26,147 nt of DNA from an uncultured Atopobium sp. (GTDB lineage: Bacteria > Actinomycetota > Coriobacteriia > Coriobacteriales > Atopobiaceae). The stretch lies in assembly GCA_947252455.1 (NCBI GenBank), contig CAMXVQ010000013.1, forward strand, positions 1 through 26,147. The letters run 5' to 3'. Position 1 is the first letter of the stretch, and each line of letters begins with the position of its first letter. The position numbers and the translations under genes were made by a program. Below the pieces are notes generated by a model. The model searched no databases, was not told where the DNA came from, and worked only from the letters and a program-made list of their open reading frames with translations. This document shows, one piece after another, positions 22,179 to 26,147 of the stretch.

Positions 22179-23150
22179 ATGAATAGGCGTTGTGTATCAT
22201 ATCTACTATATTCACCAGTTGTCCTTGTAACAGCGTTAGCCCTTAGTGGATGCTCGTTTTCTTCGATTCCTAATCTTTCTTCGCTTCAAAAACCTTCAGT
22301 GCAACAAGCACAATCTGATTCTCAGGCTAAACTTAGCCCAAAAGTAACAGACGAAAACCTTGTTACACCACAAACGCTTACCGTTGGTATAAAGATGAGT
22401 TCAACTGTTGCCCCCTTTGTAATGCAGGCTGATAATTCTGAACTTTGTGGGTTGGATATTGATTTAGCATATGCTTTAGGTGATGCGCTTGGGCTTAAAG
22501 TAACATTTGTTGAGATATCAGATGTGGGAAGAAGCTTGGGAAAAACCTGTGATATTGTGCTTAACGCAAAGTCTGATGAAACAGCTGTCGCCAAGATTGT
22601 AGGTGGCTATGCAGAATCTGCAGCTGCGCTTTATGGCAAACCAGCTGGAACACAACTTAAAGTTTCTGATTTGTCTGGCAAGCGCGTTGCATTGCAAAAG
22701 GGTTCGCTTTCCGAGCTTGCCTACAAACGTTCTGGCTTAGCTATGACTACGGTGGATTGTTCCAACCTTAATGCGGCTTTTGATGCAGTTCAATCGGGCA
22801 AAGCTGATTACGTACTCTGTGAGGCCTATGCAGGTGCTTATATGATAAAACATGCAAAAAATATTGCATGTGTTGGAACACTTGATAAGCCTGTTCAGAC
22901 GGGTATTGCAGTTGCGTCAAAAAATCAGGCATTACAGGACGCACTAGAGAAAGCCTCTTCAAATATTCAAAGCAATGGCGTTTATCAGCTCATTCGCTCA
23001 CGCTGGGTTGGCTCAAATGCTATTTTCTCAGCAGATACACAAATCAAGGGTATTCAGACACCCCAATCACAAAGTAATGATGTTTCTGCTTCTAAAAATA
23101 AGGATGCTTCTGATTCATCAACTGCAGGCTCAAATGCGGTAAATATCTAG
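22179..23150 (+). CDS. Extracellular substrate-binding lipoprotein, SBP family 3 (amino-acid type)
   Basis: The 323-aa product begins with a lipoprotein signal: basic MNRRC, a hydrophobic core and the lipobox LSGC with lipidated Cys25. A Ser/Gln-rich linker leads to a family-3 solute-binding domain: TLTVGIKMSSTVAPFV, GLDIDLAYALGDALGLKVTFVE, DIVLNAKSDETA, LSGKRVALQKGSLSEL, AFDAVQSGKADYVLCEAYAGAYMI and a C-terminal GVYQLIRSRWVG. Family 3 proteins deliver amino acids or related polar solutes to ABC importers. The tail is Ser/Asn/Lys-rich. AAAGGAG (22166-22172) sets this ATG; a GTG at 22161 is rejected because it precedes that site. No permease or ATPase gene is adjacent, so the transporter is elsewhere. 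Confidence 0.9.
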   Translation: MNRRCVSYLLYSPVVLVTALALSGCSFSSIPNLSSLQKPSVQQAQSDSQAKLSPKVTDENLVTPQTLTVGIKMSSTVAPFVMQADNSELCGLDIDLAYALGDALGLKVTFVEISDVGRSLGKTCDIVLNAKSDETAVAKIVGGYAESAAALYGKPAGTQLKVSDLSGKRVALQKGSLSELAYKRSGLAMTTVDCSNLNAAFDAVQSGKADYVLCEAYAGAYMIKHAKNIACVGTLDKPVQTGIAVASKNQALQDALEKASSNIQSNGVYQLIRSRWVGSNAIFSADTQIKGIQTPQSQSNDVSASKNKDASDSSTAGSNAVNI

Positions 23151-23194
23151 GACTCGCGTGGCGGTATTTGGCTGTAATGAGCGTAGAGGATACG

Positions 23195-23230
23195 AAAGTG
23201 CCTGTTATATAGGAATATAACAGGCACTTT
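23195..23230 (+). terminator. Intrinsic terminator after the lipoprotein gene
   Basis: A perfect 15-bp stem (23195-23209 with 23216-23230) surrounds a 6-nt loop and runs into a short T-tract, with A-rich sequence on the left arm, so it can work in both directions. It isolates the LytTR cassette from the lipoprotein gene. Confidence 0.88.
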
Positions 23231-23346
23231 TGACAGGCTTTTTGCGTTCTTTTCCTAACGCGTGGATAGGTGCTTAAGCTAAGATTTTAGGTTTATCTGT
23301 GTGCACCTTTATTCGCAGCTGCTTATGCGCATTGCTTTACCTCGTT

Positions 23347-23375
23347 TTGCATGTTTGGAAAGATTTTTGTATATT
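23347..23375 (+). promoter_or_regulatory. Candidate upstream promoter of the LytTR cassette
   Basis: TTGCAT (23347-23352), a 17-bp spacer and TATATT (23370-23375) form a well-spaced sigma-70-like pair. Its start would be near 23382, just before the direct repeats. Confidence 0.45.
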
Positions 23376-23387
23376 ATGCAGTAAAGT

Positions 23388-23458
23388 AACCACTTATAGC
23401 GTTCGTACAACCACTTATTACAGAATTGTAGAAATTGTACGCTTCTATCTTATAGAAT
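23388..23458 (+). promoter_or_regulatory. LytTR-type direct repeats and activator-dependent promoter
   Basis: AACCACTTAT occurs at 23388-23397 and 23409-23418, exactly 21 bp apart, two turns of the helix, the arrangement bound by LytTR domains. TAGAAT at 23453-23458 is a good -10 with no recognisable -35, placing the repeats about 45-75 bp upstream of a start near 23465. CGTACAA (23404-23410) and TTGTACG (23435-23441) add an inverted pair. This suggests positive autoregulation. Confidence 0.5.
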
Positions 23459-23482
23459 TCTCAGCGTACAGGAGGTGAACTC

Positions 23483-23935
23483 ATGAAAATCGAACTTAAA
23501 CTTGATAAAACATATGAGGATCCAAAAATTGTTATCATGACAAATCAAGTTACGGACGAGATAAAACTCATCATGGAAATGCTTTCCGATGAGCGCGCTC
23601 ATGTGATTGCTGGGTTTAAAGACGGAGATGCGGTGGTACTTGATCCATCTGATATCTATCGCATTTTTGCTCGCTCCGGCAAAGTTTTTGCCCAAACCAA
23701 CCAAGGCGATTACACGCTTCGTTTGAGGCTCTACGAGATAGAACAGTGGCTTATAAACAAGGATTTTGTACGGATATCAAATTCTGAGATCATCAATTTA
23801 AGCAAAGTGAAGGGTTTTGACCTGAGCTTTACTGGAACAATTTACGTAAAGTTGTCAAATGGAACTGGAACATACGTTTCCAGAAGATATGTTGCTAAAA
23901 TTAAACAATTCTTAGGCATGAAAGGTGGTAAATAA
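23483..23935 (+). CDS. LytTR-domain DNA-binding regulator
   Basis: The 150-aa protein has a short N-terminal part followed by a LytTR DNA-binding domain (about 50-147): DIYRIFARSGKVFAQT, LRLYEIEQWL, the hallmark FVRISNSEIINLSKVKGF, and VSRRYVAKIKQFLG. It lacks a receiver domain, so it is not a classical response regulator. With the DUF3021 membrane protein that overlaps its stop, it matches the LytTR regulatory systems described in streptococci (HdrRM, BrsRM), in which the membrane protein restrains the regulator. AGGAGGTGA lies 4 nt before the ATG, predicting strong translation. Target genes beyond its own promoter cannot be told. Confidence 0.92.
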   Translation: MKIELKLDKTYEDPKIVIMTNQVTDEIKLIMEMLSDERAHVIAGFKDGDAVVLDPSDIYRIFARSGKVFAQTNQGDYTLRLRLYEIEQWLINKDFVRISNSEIINLSKVKGFDLSFTGTIYVKLSNGTGTYVSRRYVAKIKQFLGMKGGK

Positions 23936-24384
23936 TGAAAAAGACACTCATTCAACTTGGACTTCTTGGGTTTCCTCTAGGCATAGCAATTGGTTATGTG
24001 ATAACGCTGTTTATATCAATTGGTATTGGGGACAATTGCTACTATCCCGTCAGTCAAGAACTCATAAACACAGCTGGGACCGAATTAAACGCTGTTCTTC
24101 TTCAAACGCTTTTGTGTGGCATAATGGGCTCGATGTTTTCAATGGGTTCGGTTGTTTGGGATATTGATTCGTGGAGCCTTGCCAAACAAACAGGCGTTTA
24201 TTTTGTAATTGCTTGTCTGGCGATGTTTCCCATTGCTTATTTTGCATATTGGATGCCACATTCTGTTGTGGGAGCCGTTCTGTACGTGGGTATATTTATA
24301 GCAATATTTGTGATTTGCTGGATTACTCAGTATCTTTCGATAAAGCATAAGGTCAACAAAATGAATGCTTTGGTCACTAAATAG
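23935..24384 (+). CDS. DUF3021 membrane protein, probable inhibitor of the LytTR regulator
   Basis: The 149-aa product has four hydrophobic segments: about 7-29, 54-76, 84-106 and 113-133. The DUF3021 wording GSMFSMGSVVWDIDSWSLAKQT lies between helices 2 and 3, and the end is basic and cytoplasmic-looking. Its ATG shares one base with the regulator's TAA, and AAAGGTGG lies just upstream, so the two are translated together. In HdrM/BrsM-type systems the membrane partner blocks the LytTR protein; the same role is inferred here. Confidence 0.88.
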   Translation: MKKTLIQLGLLGFPLGIAIGYVITLFISIGIGDNCYYPVSQELINTAGTELNAVLLQTLLCGIMGSMFSMGSVVWDIDSWSLAKQTGVYFVIACLAMFPIAYFAYWMPHSVVGAVLYVGIFIAIFVICWITQYLSIKHKVNKMNALVTK

Positions 24385-24394
24385 GATTATACAA

Positions 24395-24425
24395 AAGCGC
24401 ACCGCTCATACCAGACGGTGCGCTT
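24395..24425. terminator. Terminator hairpin after the LytTR/DUF3021 cassette
   Basis: AAGCGCACCG (24395-24404) pairs perfectly with CGGTGCGCTT (24416-24425) across an 11-nt loop. It sits between convergent genes and is GC-rich; the following T-tract is weak. It may serve both directions. Confidence 0.72.
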
Positions 24426-24490
24426 GTATAACATCAGGGAACCATACGTTTAAGTTGCTTAAGGTGTAACATGGCTCGTGATTAAAAGTA

Positions 24491-25777
24491 TTACGGCAGC
24501 GTTTTTTCCCAGTTAGGATTAACCGCAATTCCTACGATATGAATGTTTTCGCCGCGATATGCTGCTAAGCTTTTAACGTCAAACAAATGCTCGTAAGCAC
24601 CAGTGTTAAACACGTACCGAGAGAAATCAAGCGTAGCCGAATCGTCCTCGCCGTTATCCAGGCGATACACAGCGCGAGAGGTAACATCAAATCTTGGGAT
24701 GTTTCCACCATGAGCAAGCGATTCAAATGTGTAAAGGTGTTTTCCTGCTCCCGTTGTTACATCAACGGAATATACTTTGCCTGTTCTGGTTACAAAACGA
24801 TATTCACTACCTTCCAACACGCCTTTTTGTCCGCCCATGTCATCTTCGTCGATATCAATGAAGTTTTCGTTGGGGTCTATAATATCTAGAGTTCTTCTTG
24901 TGTGTTTGGTAAGATTCCACTCTTCTAAAACCGCATGTCCAGCCTTTGGATCTTTATTGTTGTCTCGGCTGGCATCGGGATGATCGTGCAGATAGCTTAA
25001 AAGATATATGCTGTTGTTGTAACGCTGAAACTCTTTATTGGCATGTGAAATGCTTTCATCATGTGTAACGGCTTCAAGCACGCGCGGGCTTTGCGGATTG
25101 TTTTGATCTGCAGGATAAACCTGGACAAGCACATCAAAATTGTCAATAGCTGCCAGCTCATCGTTTGATGCACCTGTGCGCTCTTGATACACGGTTTGAG
25201 CTTGTTCAAGAAGATGAGAAGCGTATCTTGTTTGAGCAAGCGCGTAAAGTGTATCTTCACAAGCGCCCATATTCATGTAGCCGCCTTCTAGGTTAATAGT
25301 TTCGGCCTTTTCTGAGTTTCCCACAACAAGAGGCTGCATGTGTTCGCCAGGCTTGCCTCCACCTCCATAAAAGGCAATAAATCCACAGCCGTTATCGTGC
25401 GCATACCGTGCATATTCTCCGCTTGGCTCAAAATCGCGTGAAAGTGTTTTTGTACCCTTATCATTGGTAAAAAATTCAGATTTTGCACCAGCGTAAAAGA
25501 TACCAAGATCGGTCCATAGAGGCTGAGCCGAGGGCATGCTCCCCGTATTAAAAGCGCGCGTATTTCCCGACGCGTCTGCAAGCACCAGATAGCCAACATT
25601 GGGATTAAAGTCTAACAGGTCTGTACGCGTTTTACTCAAGCGTATTGCAAGTGCTTGATCTTTGGTTGTAAAGTCTTGGGAACTTATGGTTGGTGGCTGT
25701 CTAAATATATACAAGACACCAACTATCACTGCGCAAAGCACAATGCTTACCGTAATTATTAAGGCACGATGTTTCAT
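24491..25777 (-). CDS. Membrane-anchored hypothetical protein, possible beta-propeller
   Basis: I do not recognise a named family. The 428-aa product has one N-terminal membrane helix (about 5-25, ALIITVSIVLCAVIVGVLYI) and a large extracytoplasmic part. That part has many short beta-prone stretches and repeated Asp/Gly turns (VGYLVLADASGNTRAFNTG, YRFVTRTGKVYSVDVTTGAG, AVYRLDNGEDDSATLDFSRY), reminiscent of propeller blades. A helical segment TLYALAQTRYASHLLEQAQ lies in the middle. There is no lipobox. GAGGTGAGGA gives a strong ribosome binding site for the ATG at 25777. It faces the LytTR cassette end-to-end and shares no operon with visible genes. Confidence 0.7.
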   Translation of the reverse strand: MKHRALIITVSIVLCAVIVGVLYIFRQPPTISSQDFTTKDQALAIRLSKTRTDLLDFNPNVGYLVLADASGNTRAFNTGSMPSAQPLWTDLGIFYAGAKSEFFTNDKGTKTLSRDFEPSGEYARYAHDNGCGFIAFYGGGGKPGEHMQPLVVGNSEKAETINLEGGYMNMGACEDTLYALAQTRYASHLLEQAQTVYQERTGASNDELAAIDNFDVLVQVYPADQNNPQSPRVLEAVTHDESISHANKEFQRYNNSIYLLSYLHDHPDASRDNNKDPKAGHAVLEEWNLTKHTRRTLDIIDPNENFIDIDEDDMGGQKGVLEGSEYRFVTRTGKVYSVDVTTGAGKHLYTFESLAHGGNIPRFDVTSRAVYRLDNGEDDSATLDFSRYVFNTGAYEHLFDVKSLAAYRGENIHIVGIAVNPNWEKTLP

Positions 25778-25997
25778 GCATCCTCACCTCATTTGCGACA
25801 AGAGCACCATGTGTATGTAATCTATCTTTATAATAGATAATTAGTTGAAAGTATATCATATGTATTTGCTCGTCAAGCTTGCATTGGCCTTTTTTCGGTT
25901 AAAATTTGATGTACGCTTATTAAAAAAATTTGATGAAGTCTTACCTAAAAGGAAAGGCGCATTAAGCGAAAAAATTCAGCCGTATAGCTATATTTGT

Positions 25998-26031
25998 TTG
26001 ACGAATAAGCTTTGCGGGTATGAAATATAAT
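25998..26031 (+). promoter_or_regulatory. Candidate promoter of the right-edge gene
   Basis: TATAAT (26026-26031) is perfect; TTGACG (25998-26003) is a good -35 but 22 bp away, longer than usual. TATGAA at 26019 gives 15 bp instead. A start near 26038 would leave a leader of about 99 nt. Confidence 0.4.
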
Positions 26032-26049
26032 GTAAAGCATACCAAATTC

Positions 26050-26103
26050 GGTGTGGATGAACGGATTGATTGCCGGTGCAGCTGCTACAAAGGTTCATAC
26101 ACC
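26050..26103 (+). promoter_or_regulatory. Leader hairpin before the right-edge gene
   Basis: GGTGTGGATGAAC (26050-26062) pairs with GTTCATACACC (26093-26103), 11 bp with a 2-nt bulge, enclosing about 30 nt. It lies in the predicted 5' leader, 22 nt before the AAAGGAGGA site. It matches no riboswitch consensus I recall. Confidence 0.35.
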
Positions 26104-26140
26104 TGGATTTGAAGTAACTTTATTAAAGGAGGAATCATGA
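26057..26140 (+). CDS. Candidate 27-aa peptide overlapping the next start codon
   Basis: From the ATG at 26057 the frame reads MNGLIAGAAATKVHTPGFEV and ends with TGA at 26138-26140, overlapping the next gene's ATG (ATGA). The sequence is protein-like, and its last codons include the next gene's ribosome binding site, so it could be a coupled leader peptide. It may also be a gene remnant or chance; no good Shine-Dalgarno precedes it. Confidence 0.3.
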   Translation: MNGLIAGAAATKVHTPGFEVTLLKEES

Positions 26141-26147
26141 CAGACAT
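26137..26147 (+). CDS. Start of a gene cut by the window edge
   Basis: ATGACAGACAT begins 3 nt after a near-perfect AAAGGAGGA (26125-26133), so a gene clearly starts here (MTD...). Only three codons are present, so its product cannot be judged. Confidence 0.7.

Larger units (their letters stand above)
23151..23482 (+). other. Intergenic region with terminator, promoter and LytTR-type repeats
   Basis: This 332-bp gap holds a strong terminator (23195-23230), a 6-bp dyad AGGTGC/GCACCT (23268-23273 with 23303-23308), the upstream promoter at 23347, direct repeats at 23388 and 23409, and the AGGAGGTGA ribosome binding site at 23470-23478. No coding sequence is seen. Confidence 0.5.
25778..26136. 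other. Divergent intergenic region before the right-edge gene
   Basis: This 359-bp AT-rich stretch separates the - strand hypothetical gene from a + strand gene at the edge. It contains an ATCTAT/ATAGAT dyad near 25820-25838, a perfect TATAAT at 26026-26031, a hairpin-forming leader and a possible 27-codon frame (both listed separately). A 56-codon + frame from 25860 to 26030 has no ribosome binding site and is not called. Confidence 0.4.

Noticed and set aside
25845..26030. 56-61-codon + strand frame
   Set aside because: No Shine-Dalgarno, AT-rich composition and no recognisable motif; more likely a chance frame or old remnant.
1..26147. CRISPR arrays, tRNA or rRNA genes, prophage
   Set aside because: No regularly spaced repeats, no tRNA T-loop or acceptor patterns and no phage structural or integrase genes were seen on either strand.

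Overview
The window looks like a chromosomal segment of a low-GC actinobacterium of the class Coriobacteriia, most like the Atopobium/Fannyhessea group. This is inference, from moderate-to-low GC, strong AGGAGG-type ribosome binding sites, a PF12897-type aminotransferase, a TatB/TatC pair and overall gene style. No rRNA or tRNA gene was seen. Almost everything is packed on the + strand; only degV, a 101-aa protein, a HAD phosphatase and a membrane-anchored hypothetical protein are on the - strand.

Layout. 1-4400: degV (-) and nhaA (+) diverge from a 261-bp AT-rich spacer carrying four copies of the heptamer TTTGATA/TATCAAA; then a small uncharacterised gene (-) divergent from an aspartate-type aminotransferase (+). 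4581-10679: a compact block of TPR membrane protein, STAS protein, tatB, tatC, topA and tmk, with overlapping or closely spaced genes. 10809-18587: a housekeeping run of holB, queD, a GH5-like protein, rsmI, metG, rsmA and an enlarged TatD nuclease. It joins replication-clamp loading, queuosine precursor synthesis, rRNA methylation and tRNA charging. 18735-21574: a DeoR regulator, a convergent Cof-type HAD phosphatase and comF. 21575-22178: a long non-coding stretch whose second half looks like a roughly 280-nt structured RNA gene, best explained as a raiA-motif RNA because it sits directly after comF. 22179-26147: an orphan amino-acid-type substrate-binding lipoprotein, a LytTR regulator plus DUF3021 membrane protein cassette, a membrane-anchored hypothetical protein (-), and the first codons of a further + strand gene.

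Most interesting points: (1) the probable raiA-type RNA, with its own extended -10 promoter and a long closing stem; (2) a GH5 exo-glucanase-like protein in which both catalytic glutamates appear to be replaced (H170, T280), a likely pseudo-glycosidase inside a translation operon; (3) a type IA topoisomerase with archaeal-type sequence signatures, four zinc fingers and a basic tail; (4) a LytTR/DUF3021 cassette of the HdrRM/BrsRM kind with 10-bp direct repeats exactly 21 bp apart in front of it; (5) the repeated TTTGATA boxes between degV and nhaA; (6) two very small candidate genes at 12478-12576 and 26057-26140.

All functional calls come from reading motifs and recalling families; no database search or folding program was run.
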